Shown one piece after another: positions 46,578 to 57,454 of a DNA stretch of 64,000 nucleotides. The notes under the pieces were generated by a model. It did no database searches. It was not told where the DNA came from and saw only the letters and a program-made list of their open reading frames with translations. The stretch comes from Aselliscus stoliczkanus (taxonomy: Eukaryota > Chordata > Mammalia > Chiroptera > Hipposideridae): NCBI GenBank assembly GCA_033961575.1, contig CM066730.1, forward strand, positions 157,631,523-157,695,522. Direction: 5' to 3'. The translations under genes were made by a program, and so were the position numbers. The stretch's first letter is position 1. The number at the start of each line of letters is the position of its first letter.

Positions 46578-46950
46578 CAGTTTAGGATTAATTCTTCCAT
46601 ACTATTGAGGCAAGACCTTTCTTAGTACTCTAACTAATGCCCCATGAATTACGAAGTTTTCTATTCTGGCTTTTTGGAATAGATATTACTTTTAGCCCAC
46701 TGCCAGTTCTCTCTGGATTTCCTCTTTCTGTGCTCTGGCCTAGAAACTTTCTCTAGAGAGTGAGCTGGGGCAGTCATAGGGCTCATTTTATTTGTTTTTC
46801 ATTTCTTAGGAATTGCTTTTCTTCATTGCCTGATGTCAGTGTCTTGAGTGCTAATGTTTCACATATTATGTCTGGCTTTCTAATTGTTTCAGATGGGATG
46901 ATAAATCTGATCCCTGTTACTCCATCTTGACTGGAAGCAGAAATCCACTA

Positions 46951-47050
46951 TGTTTTTTCTTTTTTTTCTTTTAAACCTTTTGGCATTCACTTGCTTAACT
47001 ACTGCATATTCTTCAAGATTCACTGGGGCTTTAATTCTACTAGGATGCCT
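46951..47050. other. Short unassigned spacer
   Basis: T-rich sequence between the L1 5' end and a probable L2. Confidence 0.4.
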
Positions 47051-47890
47051 TCTCTGATATTCACTTCCCCAGATTGGACCCAGATGCTCTCCTGAATGTT
47101 TGTGCAGTAGTCTAAAGTCATTGTCTTTTCAGTCTAAGAACATGGTGTTTATTGTTCAAATTCAGTCCTTGCAAATATATCCTTGATCTTGTCCCCTTGC
47201 ATCTTTAGTTACTCTTACATTGTTCTTTCTTCCTTTTCATCCAGAAATTTGAAGGATAGTCTATACTTGCTTTCTCTTTTTCATTCACTTGTATTCAGTC
47301 CTCAGCCCTGTGAAATTTGGTTTCCAAGCTGCTCTTGCAGGGTCACCAGTAACCTCACAATTGCCAAGTGTAATATATTCTTTTGAGTCCTCATCTGATC
47401 AAACCTCTCTGCATTATTTCATACAGTTTACAGTTGTCTCCTCTTTCTTGTTATAACTCTTTCCTGTTGTTGTTGTTTTTTTCTCTCTGATCATTCCTTT
47501 TTATAACAGTCAATTTTGTGGGTCATTTCATCTCCTCACGTTTTAAACATTGGTATTCCCACACATTCTATTTTTGAGCCTCTGTTTCTTTTTCTTACAT
47601 GTTCTTCTTGAGCAAGCTCATTTACTCCCATGGCTTCAGCTACTATCTTTGGGAACTTGATTCCAAGTCTGGATCTCTATTTGAATTTCCCAGAGGTACT
47701 TCAGATTCAGTATGTCTAAAACATAACTTGCATGTTATTTCTTAAAGCCGCTTTGTAGTCTATTTTAGTTTTTGACACTGCTATAGTTAGTCCCTCCCTC
47801 AAGCTAGAAACATGGGAGTCATCTTAAATTCTTTTCCCTAAGCCCCAGATGCATTTCAACCTCACAAATATTAGATCCTTAATATTTTAA
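47051..47890 (+). repeat. Probable L2 relic (sense)
   Basis: The wording ACCAGTAACCTCACAATTGC, CTCCTCACGTTTTAAACATT and GTACTTCAGATTCAGTATGT is similar in style to the L2 at 5690-6770. It is diverged, with approximate ends. Confidence 0.5.
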
Positions 47891-47904
47891 AATTCATCCC
47901 TCAG

Positions 47905-50088
47905 GGGAATTTTTGGTAATGGTGGCAGAGTAAAGTTGTCTCCTGAACTGCCCCCCCCCAACAGATAATAATTGTAGAATGTGAAAAAATGTATTTAAAG
48001 AAACTGGAAAGGATCCGAAAGCAGTCAGAAGCTAGAGGAGAGTTTACTCTTGAAAAACTGCAACTGGAAGTGATAAGAATTGGAGTTTACAGCTTTTTAA
48101 AATTTTTGCCTGAGGGCATTCACCAGCCCCCACAGCAGAGGAAAGTGGCAGTGGGAAACCTCAGTCTTACTTTCTTGTGATGGCACAGAAGAGAGTTCAG
48201 GGTAGGAAAATTACCGGGAATTTAAGGGGAGGAGGCCTTGAAAGTAAGAAAGCCGTAGAAGAGGGTGACACCCATAACCTGATTATAAACCCTGTTCAGA
48301 TCCCTGGCTGACCCTCTAAACTACACCTGGGTGGGGAGATTCAGAGGGCCTGGTGCAAAAGTAGGCAGAGGTCTGAGAGGCAGAAGCAGAACCAACACAA
48401 GGTGAGCTCTGGGAGTTTGTTGCATTTTAAACTGTGTAGCTCAGGTGGCAGAAATCTGAAGCCTTACTGACTTGAGGTGTCAAAGGACTGAGTCTAAGAC
48501 TGAAATATTAGGGAGTAATCTCCAGAAGTAAAGAAAGCACAGTCAGAGTAGGCCCCAAATCTTGAGTACAATCTATGGCCAAATTTTTGGCCAATCATCA
48601 GATTACACAAGAAGACCCGCAGGGGACCAGGCTAAAAATGCAGCTGCAAGAATTACACAGACATATCAGTTGCTGCACGTTACAGGGAAACAAAGTCTAC
48701 GGTTTAAGTCCAGCTAAGTTACTTGCCTACTAGAAAAAATAATACCCCAAACAATCCCAAGAGAAACAGTAGAATCCAGAGTCACTACATATTAGATAGA
48801 ATGTCTAGTATTCAAACAATTATTAGATATGCAAAGGAATAGGAAAGTGTGACCCCCATACTCAGGGGGCAAAGTGAACCCGCCAATAGAAACTGACTCT
48901 ACATTGATTCAGATGTTGGAGTTAGTAGTCAAAGACTTCAGAAACGATAAAACTTGCAGAAGAAAACACCGGAGACTATTTTTGTGATCTTATTGCTGAA
49001 TGAGTGAATAAGTAAATAAATCACTAAAAGCATGAAACATAAAAGGAAAATTGATAAACTGGAGCTCATCAAAATGACAAACTTTTGCTATTTAAAAGAT
49101 GCCATCAAGAAAGCTGAAAAGTCAAGCTACGGACTGGGAAAACATATTTGCAAATTAAATACCTAACAAAGGACTTATTTCTAGAATATATAAAGAGCTC
49201 TTGATATATTAGAATATGGAATATTTTAATTAGCAGTTAGAAAACTAATGATAAAGCCAAGGATTTGAGCAGATTGTTCACCAAAGAAGTTATACAGATG
49301 TCCAATAAGTACATGAAAAGAAGCTCAGCATCATTAATCATTAGGACAATGCAAATTAAAACCACAATAAGATGCCCCTACACACCTCAATAATGGCTAA
49401 AATTAAAAAGATTTCGTACACCAAATTCTGGCAATGTTGTAGAATAACTGGGATCTGACTCTGGTGGTGGGACTATATAATGACACAACAACTTTGGAAA
49501 ATTGTGTGGCAATTTATTGAAAACCTAAAGTTACAACTTCCATATGACCGGGCAGTCTACTCATGGATATTTACCTAAGAGAAATGAAAGGATATGGTTA
49601 TACAAAGGCTTGCAGATGAATATTTATAACAGCTCAATCTGTAATAGCCCCGAACTGGAATCAATGCCAATGTTTATCTGTTGGTGAATGAATAAACAAA
49701 TTGTGGCATATTCATAACAACAGAATGCTACTCAGCGATCATAAGGCCAAAATTATTACTACACATAGCAACATGGATGAATAGCAAAATGATTTTGCTG
49801 AATGAAAGAGAAGCCAGACAAAGAGTAATTCTGTGTGAGTCCATTTATATAAAATTGTAGAAAATACAAACTATAGTGAGAGAAAGCAGAGCAGTGGTCG
49901 CCTGGGGAGAAGGGATTACAAAGGAGCCTGAGGAATCTTTGGATGTGATGGATATATTCATTATCTTGATTGTGGTGATGATTTCATAGGTATACACATA
50001 CATCAACATGTATCAAATTGTACACTTTAAATGTGTTCAGTTTATTGTATGTCAGTTATACCTTAATAAAGTTGTAAAAAAAAAAAAT
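47905..50088 (+). repeat. Internally deleted L1 (sense)
   Basis: The 5' part (47905-48960) resembles an L1/HAL1 leader and ORF1 region (GTGACCCCCATACTCAGGGG). It jumps near 48960-49040 to the ORF2 end (TGATAAACTGGAGCTCATC, AATGCAAATTAAAACCACAA). It then has the 3' UTR (TACACTTTAAATGTGTTCAG) and an A tail at 50077-50088. Confidence 0.8.
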
Positions 50089-50908
50089 GAAGAAAGGTTT
50101 GAATGAACTTAACCAAAGAAAATACATGACTGGCCAATAAACATATGAAAAGATGTTCAACCTCATTAGTCATCAGGAAAATGCAAATGAAATCACAGCG
50201 AGATACCATTAGAATCATAAAAAATAAAGACCAAGATAATCAAGTATTGAAGTCGTGGAGCAGCTGGAACTCTCATACATTGCTGGTGGGAGTGCGAAAT
50301 GATACAGCCACTTTGGGAAACAATTCAGTTTCTCATAAAGTTAAACATACACTTACATGTCTATCAGTAAATACTTCTAAGTATTAACCCATGATAAATG
50401 AAAGCATGTTTATAGAATCGTTTCTATTCAAACATTTATAGCAGCTTTGTAAGAGCTGAGGACTGAAAACAACTTAATTTTCTATGAATAGATGAATGGA
50501 TAAATAAATTTTGGTATATCTATAATGGCATATACTACTTGGTAATAAAAAGGAATGAACTACTGATATATACAATCACAGATGAATCTTAAAAACATCA
50601 TGTTGGGCTGGCCAAGTGGCGCCGTGGTTAAGAGCTGGCTTGGGACGCCAGTGGCCCCGGTTCGGATCCCCCATATGAGGGCCAGTGACACTGCCCTCTT
50701 AAAAAAAAAAAAAAACGAGAAGAAAAACATCATGTTGCTTGGAAGCAGCCAGAAACAAAAATAGTATATATGAGATTCCTTGGGTATAAAATATAAGAAA
50801 GCCCAAACTAACTAGTGGTGACAGAAAACCAATCAGTAGTTGCCTGATCCTGAGGATTTAGGCAGAAATTTGCTGCAAAGGGGCATGCACCAACTTTTGG
50901 GGTTGATT
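50089..50908 (+). repeat. Second L1 3' portion (sense), left half
   Basis: ORF2 end (CATGACTGGCCAATAAACAT, GCAGCTGGAACTCTCATACA) continuing to TTTTGGGGTTGATTAAAATG. The copy resumes at 53506 after the retroviral insertion and SINE. Confidence 0.88.
50606..50722 (+). repeat. Head-only tRNA SINE
   Basis: GGCTGGCCAAGTGGCGCCGT head, A tail. The 15-bp duplication AAAAACATCATGTTG is at 50591-50605 and 50723-50737. Confidence 0.95.
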
Positions 50909-50921
50909 AAAATGTTCTTTC

Positions 50922-51015
50922 CTTCCTTCCTTCCTTCCTTCCTTCCTTCCTTCCTTCCTTCCTTCCTTCCTTCCTTCCTTCCTTCCTTCCTTCCTTTCTT
51001 TTTGTCTTTTTTTTC
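50922..51015 (+). repeat. (TTCC)n microsatellite grown from an A-rich tail
   Basis: About 19 TTCC units (50918-50996), then CTTTTTGTCTTTTTTTTC. On the minus strand this is A8-GAC-A5-G followed by (GGAA)n, directly after the retroviral R region. It is best read as a poly(A) tail that mutated and expanded. Confidence 0.9.
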
Positions 51016-51493
51016 AAGTTTGTAGCAGAGGACAGTTTATTATGGTAGAAAATAACAGCTCTCAAACCAAGAGGGGGTCTCGACTGGGTTGCTCACTAGT
51101 TAGGGCAAAAGTCTTGGTTTTTATTTATACCTTTAGTGTGTCTGGGGAGGGGGGCCTCTTGGCACTATTATCAGATTTACATTGTTGCCTAGCCGGAGGA
51201 GGGATTTTCTCAAAACTGTCTAATTTCCTTAGAGCTTAATCAGCTTAATCGAAGATGTCTCTGCTCTGAGAGGAGCATGTTAGCAGAGACTGGCTTTGAA
51301 AAAAGGACTCCTGACAATCTTATCTTATGTTAACTAACCTGACTTAATCCCCCATTCTGGAGGTGAAATTTCTGACTTCTTTGATATAGGCTTTGAGAAA
51401 AAACCATCTGCTCCTCCCCCTCCCAAGTTTGTCATTCTGGAGGGGTCCTGTGACTTAAACCCATCAGTCAGCTATTAAGATTATTTCTCCTGG

Positions 51494-51909
51494 GCCGGCC
51501 GAGTGGCGCATTGGTTAAGCGCTGGTTTTGGGATGCCAGCGGCCCCGGTTCGGATCCCACATGAGGGCCAGTGACACTGCCCTCTACAGCTAACAACAGC
51601 TCCACCTGGAGCTGGGCTGTGCGAGCCCCGGTGATGGTGTGGGCTGCAGCCCCTGCTGCAGTGGGCTGCCATAGGCTACAGTGAGGGGCCCACAGCCAGC
51701 GCGAGCTGCCAATAGCCGCGGTGAGCGACATCCAGAGGCCAGCGACTGATCTGCCTCATCCGGGAAGAGCGCAATGACGATACCAACAGTGAAGCAACAT
51801 CCTCCGCAACTAAACTGAAGAACAAAAAGACAGCAACTTGTCTGTTCCCCTTCCCAGATTCCCCAACGCTGTTCCCCTCCGCCAATTGCCCAATAAAATC
51901 TTTAAAAAA
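51494..51909 (+). repeat. Composite tRNA SINE, deletion subfamily, inside the ERV U3
   Basis: Full copy with GCGCATTGGTTAAGCGCTGG and the short ACCAACAGTGAAGC junction. AGATTATTTCTCCTGG is at 51478-51493 and 51910-51925. Confidence 0.95.
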
Positions 51910-53105
51910 AAAAGATTATTTCTCCTGGCTCTGTTATGGTTTCCACCTTGATTCCCTCTACCTTGGCAATTTCCCTGACTGCCTATAATTTTCCTATCTC
52001 CTTTCCCCCTTTGATGAGGTAAACCTAACTGCTGTTAGGAAAAGTGGCGAAGACCGCTCTGGCTGCTTCCTGATGAGGAGGGATGAAGTATGAACCCACA
52101 GTTAGGGCTAGTCCAAAGGGGTTCTAACAGTCCATGGTAGATGAGTGAATCCAGGTGAGGTTGTTGGGGTGGTGTAGGCCATGGTAACCAGCCAGTGGAT
52201 GGTCTGTTAGCAGAGATGCATTTGAGGCAGCAGTATGAGGCAGTCTCACAGGGAAGGAAGGGGCCCCAGACCAGCATCTCATGGGTTAAGGAGAGAGATA
52301 GTGCCAGGATGAAAAAAAGCAGTAAGGGTGGAGGAGGTATTCTACTGGCACCCACACAGGCGGTCAGGCTGAAAAGAGACCAGTGTGGCCTTTGGGACTG
52401 TACCACAGAGTGCCACTGCCAAGGGTCCCTCAGTTGCTTGCAAAGGCCCACAACCTAGCCACGTGCCAGTATCCAGCCTTCTCGTGGAAAGGAAAAGGCA
52501 GCAGAGTAGCAGAGAGGGGATGGAGAGGGAGAGCCATCGGCCAACACCCGTAAGGCTGTCCGGTTCGGAGAAGACTCAGGGAGCCTTCAGAACACCTCAC
52601 AGAGTCTCTGTGACCAGAGTTCCTCAGATGCATCCAAGAGTCGTTCACCCCAACCTCATGCTGTCCTCGGGTTCCCTCTTTTCTTCCCCAAGAGAGAAGG
52701 CAGTCAAGCTAAGGCCAGCGTTCCTCCCACTCTGTGTCGGAGGAGATTAACCAGAGCCCTTCTGCTAAGCCTGTCCTCCGAGTTTTATGATTGGCAGCCA
52801 TGCTAGTCATTTTTACCTGGCGGTCAGAGGCCCAGTGTTTGTGTGACAGGAAAATATTGTTGAAGGCCCGTGAGTGGGCAAGGTAAACAGAAAAGCACAG
52901 ATCATATTTACCTCTCTTTTATCCCGGACGAGCCCCCAAATGATGTAGAATATTTCTTGTTCCAGGATCATAGTCTTGTGAAGCCGAAGCATGTAGACAC
53001 GGACCAGAGAGGTAAAGTTTGTAGCAGAGGACTGTTTATTAGGGTAGAAAGTAACAGCTCTCAAAACGAGGGGGTCCCGACTGGGTTGCCCCAAAATGTT
53101 CTTTC

Positions 53106-53503
53106 TTTTTTTTTTTTAAAGATTTTATTGGGGAATTGGGGGAGGGGAACAGCGTTGGGAAATGGGGGAAGACAAGTTGCTGTCTTTTTGTTCTTCAGTC
53201 TAGTTGCGGAGGAAGTTGCTTCACTGGCCCATGTTGGTATCTCATTGCTCTCTTCCCGGGTGAGGCAGATCTGTCGCTGGCCTCTGGATGGTTGCTCACT
53301 GTGGCTATTGGCAGCTCACTCTGGCTGCCAGCCACTCACTGTAGCCTATGGCAGCCCACTGCAGCAGGGGCTCGCAGCCCAGCTCCAGGTGAAGCTGTTG
53401 TTAGCTGTGGAGGGCAGTGTCACTGGCCCTCATATGTGGGATCCGAACCAGGGCCGCTGGCATCCCAAAACCAGCTCTTAACCAGTGTGCCACTCGGCCA
53501 GCC
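53106..53503 (-). repeat. Composite tRNA SINE at the ERV border
   Basis: A reversed copy inserted into the ERV's target duplicate. CCAAAATGTTCTTTC (53091) and CCAAAATGTCCTTTC (53504) flank it. Confidence 0.93.
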
Positions 53504-53505
53504 CC

Positions 53506-53632
53506 AAAATGTCCTTTCTTGATTGTGTGGTTACATGGACATATATACTTGCCAAAACTCGTTGACCTCCACGCTTTAAATGTGTGCATTCATTTTATGT
53601 AAATTACACTTCAATTAAGTTGACGTAAAAAA
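53506..53632 (+). repeat. Second L1 3' portion, right half and A tail
   Basis: TTGATTGTGTGGTTACATGG through TAAATTACACTTCAATTAAG to A7 is the L1 3' UTR end that follows on from 50908. Confidence 0.88.
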
Positions 53633-53634
53633 AT

Positions 53635-54240
53635 CCGTACCACCACCTTTGTTTAGCCACTCATCATTTCTCATTTGGATGAACCCAGTACCCTCCTAAG
53701 TGGTATTCCTGCTGTTGTCATACTTCTTCAAATCCGTACTCTAGGCAGCAACCTGAGTGCTCCATGTAAAACCGAAACCTGACCATGTCACCTCCCTAGC
53801 TATCACCATCTAATTGCCCACCATTACCTGGCTCTGTAAAGTAGCATATGCTTCCTCCTTTAGTCTGGTCCTTGCCTGTCTTTCCAGCTCATCTTCCTTT
53901 ACTTCCTGCCTCTCACTTTGCTTGTGACTCCCAGTTCCCGACACGCCATGTTCATCTCATTTCTTGTGCCAATACTCATCTGTCCCCTCAGCCTTTTTTC
54001 TAGTAAACAACTATTTACCCTTTAAAACTCAGCTCGGTACTCTCCTCCTCCATCACAACTTTATTTAAACCTTCCTTCTTCTCATTCTCCGTTTCTCAAA
54101 GAGAGAGGAGTTAAATACTCTCATAACTTTTATACCATTATGGCTTATTATGTTTTAAGTTCTCTCTCCTCCACTAGATTGTGCACTTGTTGAGCATAGT
54201 GATTATATTTTATTTATATTTAGGATCCAGAAGGCCTGTT
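53635..54240 (+). repeat. L2 relic (sense)
   Basis: TCCATGTAAAACCGAAACCT, CTTCCTGCCTCTCACTTTGC, CTCCACTAGATTGTGCACTT and similar phrases follow the L2 3' region to near its end. Confidence 0.75.
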
Positions 54241-54287
54241 TCATAATGGTTAAGTATTTGTAAAATAATTGGATATAAATGTTGAGA

Positions 54288-54319
54288 GTACTCTACATAA
54301 TATGTACTCTACATAATAT
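54288..54319 (+). repeat. Tandem 16-bp duplication
   Basis: GTACTCTACATAATAT occurs twice in succession (first base boundary approximate). Confidence 0.85.
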
Positions 54320-54540
54320 GATTATTAATATTTTGTTTTAAGCAAAACTGCATAGAAAAAAAGACTGGGAACATTTATATCAACATTTTAATACCAGTTT
54401 GGGTGGTGAGATTAGTTTCTTAATGTTTTTGACAGTTTTGCATTTAAAAAGATTTAATGTTCTGTTATTTCATGAGACATATCCTACGAAACCGGCTTTA
54501 TAACTTTTGCTCACTCAATTGAATTTTTGCATTTCTTTAG

Positions 54541-54775
54541 GTCCACAAGGCAGTCACAGTTTCCAGTCCTCTGACTGGGCAGAGTCCCGTCTGGTCAAAG
54601 AATGTATTGGTCCCTCCTGAGACATCAGAGAATCTGGGTCCTACAACTAGTGCTCAGCAAGTAAAAAGCCCTGAGACAATCAAGACTTCTACCCTTCTGC
54701 CAATGGCTCCCTCCTACAGTTATGCTACCCCCACCCCCCAGGCCTCTTTCCACAGCACCTCTGCACCACACCCAG
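54541..54775 (+). CDS. KIAA0319L: KIAA0319L internal exon, Ser/Thr/Pro-rich linker before PKD1
   Basis: The exon begins directly after a TTTCTTTAG acceptor with VHKAVTVSSPLTGQ and ends CCACACCCAG|GTGAGG, leaving one base (phase 1). It joins in frame with the MANSC exon (phase 0) and with the next exon. The 78 codons encode a low-complexity extracellular stalk rich in Ser, Thr and Pro, including APSYSYATPTPQASFHSTSA, a stretch I recognise as nearly identical to the human protein. It has no catalytic residues; its likely role is a flexible, O-glycosylated spacer between the MANSC and PKD domains. The N-terminal half looks less like human than the C-terminal half, as expected for a linker. It lies 24.7 kb downstream of the MANSC exon. 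Confidence 0.95.
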
Positions 54776-55520
54776 GTGAGGCTGTTTGCTTCTGCCCATG
54801 CACATAGGATGGGAAAGTGGAACATTTGATCCAAGTGTCCTCTTTGAGCTGAAAGAAAGGAGAGAGGCACGACTTTTAATGCTGTAGGTTAAGAGAAAAA
54901 ATAATCCTGTAAGTGTCCCTGTGTTCATAGGATTTGGGGCTCTCAATCCTTTGCTCAACAGGCCCCAGCCTGTGGGACTTTATGAGGCTTATTTTCCCAG
55001 AGCCAGATTCCACTGTGCCTGGGACTTAAAGGCACAAGATTCAATTAAGTACTGTTCAAGGAATCAAGCAAACATGCACTGCGAAGAAGGACTTCGGTCT
55101 GTGCACTGATTTGCTTTCTGAACAGATGGTTATAGGTCAGATATTTGTCTCTGATTTTGACAGCATCTTCATTTTTTAAAGCAACCCATAGAAAGGCGAT
55201 TTATACACAGAATGTTGCCCTAACAAATCTGCGCTTCCTGAGTGCTGCTCTAAGGTATGAGGAAGTCGTGGTTAATCAAGGAAACCAAGTTGATGTTAAT
55301 TTCCCTGAAAAAAAATCAACAGAATGAATCAAAGCCAGTGAAAATGGAGTTTTGCCAGATTTTAATTTCCTCAGGTCTTCGCTGGAGGTAATGTAACATG
55401 AAATTTTAGGGTCTCAATCCTGTGGCATTAAAAGTAATTTTTTTATTCATACAGAATGCCTGTAATTTTTGGTGCTATGTTATATTTTTGTCCATTATAC
55501 TTTCTCTGAATATAGTGGTT
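54776..55520. other. Intron between linker exon and PKD1 start, repeat-poor part
   Basis: No recognised feature besides the GTGAGG donor at 54776. Confidence 0.5.
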
Positions 55521-55680
55521 TCTTTTCCTTCCTTCCTTCCTTCCTTCCTTCCTTCCTTCCTTCCTTCCTTCCTTCCTTCCTTCCTTCCTTCTTTCCTTCC
55601 TTCCCTACCTCCCTCCCTTTCTCCCTCCCTTCTCTCTCTCTCTCTCTATATATATATATCTCTATCTCTCTATCTCTCTC
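55521..55680 (+). repeat. (TTCC)n, (TC)n and (TA)n microsatellite cluster
   Basis: About 17 TTCC units, then degenerate CCT/TCC repeats, CT repeats, and TATATATATATC. No flanking retroposon end is recognised. Confidence 0.95.
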
Positions 55681-55941
55681 GGTCACTTCAGAGAATTCTT
55701 GTTCCACTTCCAGGGGTATCTAAGTGGTGAAGCTTCCATAATGGATGGTTTTCTTTCTCCCAAAGTGCAGTGTTCCCAAGCAGACAGATAAATCTCAAAT
55801 TTCGTATTTGTCGAGGAAGCCCTTCCATATTTCCAGTCTTGAAATATGGGTGGACCAGCCAGTTGTTTGCTTTAAGCTCTATAGTTCCTAGGTCTCATAC
55901 CAAATAAACAATTACTGTCAGAGAAATAAGATTTATGTAAT

Positions 55942-56117
55942 CAGTGGTTCTCAACAACCTACAAATATTTTTGCTTGTTACAACTATGGAGGAGAGGTGC
56001 TACTGACATCTAGTGGGTAGAGGCCAGGGGTACTGCTAAACATCTTAGAGTTCACAGGACAATTTCCCCCACAGCAGAGAATTATCTGGTCCACAGTGCC
56101 AAGGCTGAGAAACCCTA
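55942..56117 (+). mobile_element. MER20 hAT-Charlie element
   Basis: CAGTGGTTCTCAACAACCTA, ACATCTAGTGGGTAGAGGCC, ACTGCTAAACATCTTAGAGT and GGCTGAGAAACCCT match the MER20 consensus from end to end. Confidence 0.92.
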
Positions 56118-56169
56118 AAGTGCATGAAATAGCTGGCAAATAGTATAAAGACAGTAGATAGCAGTTAGC

Positions 56170-57150
56170 TGATGCGGTGTTCCAGAAAGCTAAAGTAGTT
56201 CAGAAAGCAGACCAGTTTCAACAGAAATGGTCTGGGAAGATTTCTTGGAGAGAAGACTGGCTTTGAGTTAGAAACAAAGTACTGTATTTAGATTGAAGAA
56301 AGCACATACCCTAATGGAGGGAAATAGCTTTAGCGAAGTCCCCGAGAGTAGACCATGGCTTCTATGGAATACAAGAGGGAAAATGACTATAACTAGAGGC
56401 AGAATTGGGTAGGAAGGGCGAGATGGTGTGATCAGATGATAATGTTCTCTAATACCAGTTTAGGAGTCTGGCCTTACACATGGTGTGGAAGGAGGGGTCT
56501 TGAGTAGGAAAGTAAGATGGTGGGTGAGGATTTCAGAAAAACGATCATGGATGGGTGTTTTAGGAAGACAGAATGGATTAGAGTGGGGAGAGCTAGCAGA
56601 GCGAAGAACAATTAAAAGATTCTTGGAATAATCTAAGTCTACGGTTATAGCAATTAGAATGGAAAGAAATTAAGGCTGGCCTTATGATAGACACTTGCCT
56701 TTTCTTCTAGGAACTTTATATATGTATTTTATTAGCAAGTTATCAGCCTAAAGATGATCCTTGAAACAGAGTTGAACTCTGATTATTGACCACTGTAGGA
56801 AGTACTATATAAAGAGGGTTTGGGGATTGACAGTAGTTAAAATACAGTGGAGAAAAGCTCAGAGAGAAAGGAAGGAAAGTAGAATAATATGGTGTCATGG
56901 TAACCAAGAGTTTTAAGATAGAGGCTGTCAGCAGTATTAGATGCCACAGAGGTGAAGGATGAGGGTTGAGAAACAGCTATTAGGTTTACTAAGAAGCAGT
57001 TTGTTAATGACCTTGAAAGACCCTTTTCAGTGGGAAAGTGGAGACAATATCAAATTTCAGAGGATTAGAATGGATAAATAATGATGAAATGAAGGCAGTA
57101 GCTGAATATTGTTTATAAAAGAGATTTGGCCACAAAAGGAAGGAAAGAAA
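56170..57150 (-). repeat. L2 relic (antisense)
   Basis: Reversed L2: GAGTCTGGCCTTACACATGG, GTGGGTGAGGATTTCAG, TGTCAGCAGTATTAGATGCC, GACCTTGAAAGACCCTTTTC. Confidence 0.72.
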
Positions 57151-57201
57151 TGAGATAGCCTGGATCTAGTTTCTTATCTCATGTATTTTCTTTGTTTCCA
57201 G

Positions 57202-57303
57202 TTATAACGGAACTGGTGGTATCTGCTGGGGAGAGTGTCCAGATAACCCTGCCTAAGAATGAAGTACAATTAAATGCATATGTTCTCCAAGAACCACTTG
57301 AAG
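57202..57303 (+). CDS. KIAA0319L: KIAA0319L internal exon, first half of PKD domain 1 (start)
   Basis: The acceptor TTTGTTTCCAG precedes TT, which completes a Val codon begun in the previous exon. The translation ITELVVSAGESVQITLPKNE then forms the first strands of a PKD (immunoglobulin-like beta-sandwich) domain. The exon ends CTTGAAG|GTAAGA with one base over, so the next exon supplies GA for Gly. All 102 bases are open. PKD1 is the first of five PKD repeats in the family; published work reports that AAV5 contacts PKD1 while most other serotypes rely on PKD2. Relative to the human sequence as I remember it, Thr replaces Lys in ITELVV and PLEG replaces PPKG. Confidence 0.95.
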
Positions 57304-57454
57304 GTAAGACATCCTCTTACATTTGGATAATGTTTTAATTTGTAATGATATCTGCATACCTTAGTTCCTTTACTCATTCCAGCAATCCTGTGAGAATAGG
57401 ATATAACATGCACTTGCACAACTATTTATGTGATATGAGAAGTAACATAATATA

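Larger units (their letters stand above)
37565..46950 (-). repeat. Nearly full-length old L1 (antisense) with about eight nested insertions
   Basis: Starting with the reversed 3' UTR (GAGGCCTAATTCACATACC), L1M text can be followed through ORF2 (TCTGGCTTCTTTCATTTAGC, CCTTGCATTCCTAAACTAAA, TGGTCTATCCAGGTAAATG, CTTTCTTTTGGTTAGTATTA). It reaches the 5' UTR border CCTGTTACTCCATCTTGACT near 46930. Subtracting the insertions at 38542, 39764, 42578, 43582, 44296, 45251, 46003 and 46502 leaves about 6.1 kb, close to a complete L1. It is too diverged to encode proteins. Confidence 0.88.
50922..53092 (-). mobile_element. Retrotransposed endogenous gammaretrovirus-like RNA (defective)
   Basis: Minus strand, 5' to 3': R (53092-53014), U5 (53013-52939), a primer-binding site of the tRNA-Pro type (52938-52921, 18 bases), about 0.9 kb internal sequence, a polypurine tract AAAGGGGGAAAGGAG (about 52010), U3, second R (51093-51016) with AATAAA (51041-51036), then an A-rich tail. 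There is no U3 at the 5' end and no U5 at the 3' end. A TATA box (51129-51122) in U3 lies about 30 bases before R. The 13-bp duplication AAAATGTTCTTTC (50909-50921 and 53093-53105) is longer than integrase makes and fits L1-mediated insertion. No gag or pol is recognised; minus-strand frames at 52035-52451 and 52430-52648 are unassigned and short. It is broken by the SINE at 51494-51909 and is incapable of replication. Confidence 0.85.

Noticed and set aside
52035..52648. Minus-strand frames inside the ERV as a possible env gene
   Set aside because: They are short and overlapping, and lack the recognisable surface or transmembrane motifs of gammaretroviral envelopes. I only describe them as unassigned.
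52870..53481. A 203-codon + strand open frame
   Set aside because: It crosses the antisense of the ERV leader and a SINE; no protein family is recognisable.
55422..55730. LPSFLPSFLPS-type protein repeats
   Set aside because: Translation of the TTCC microsatellite only.
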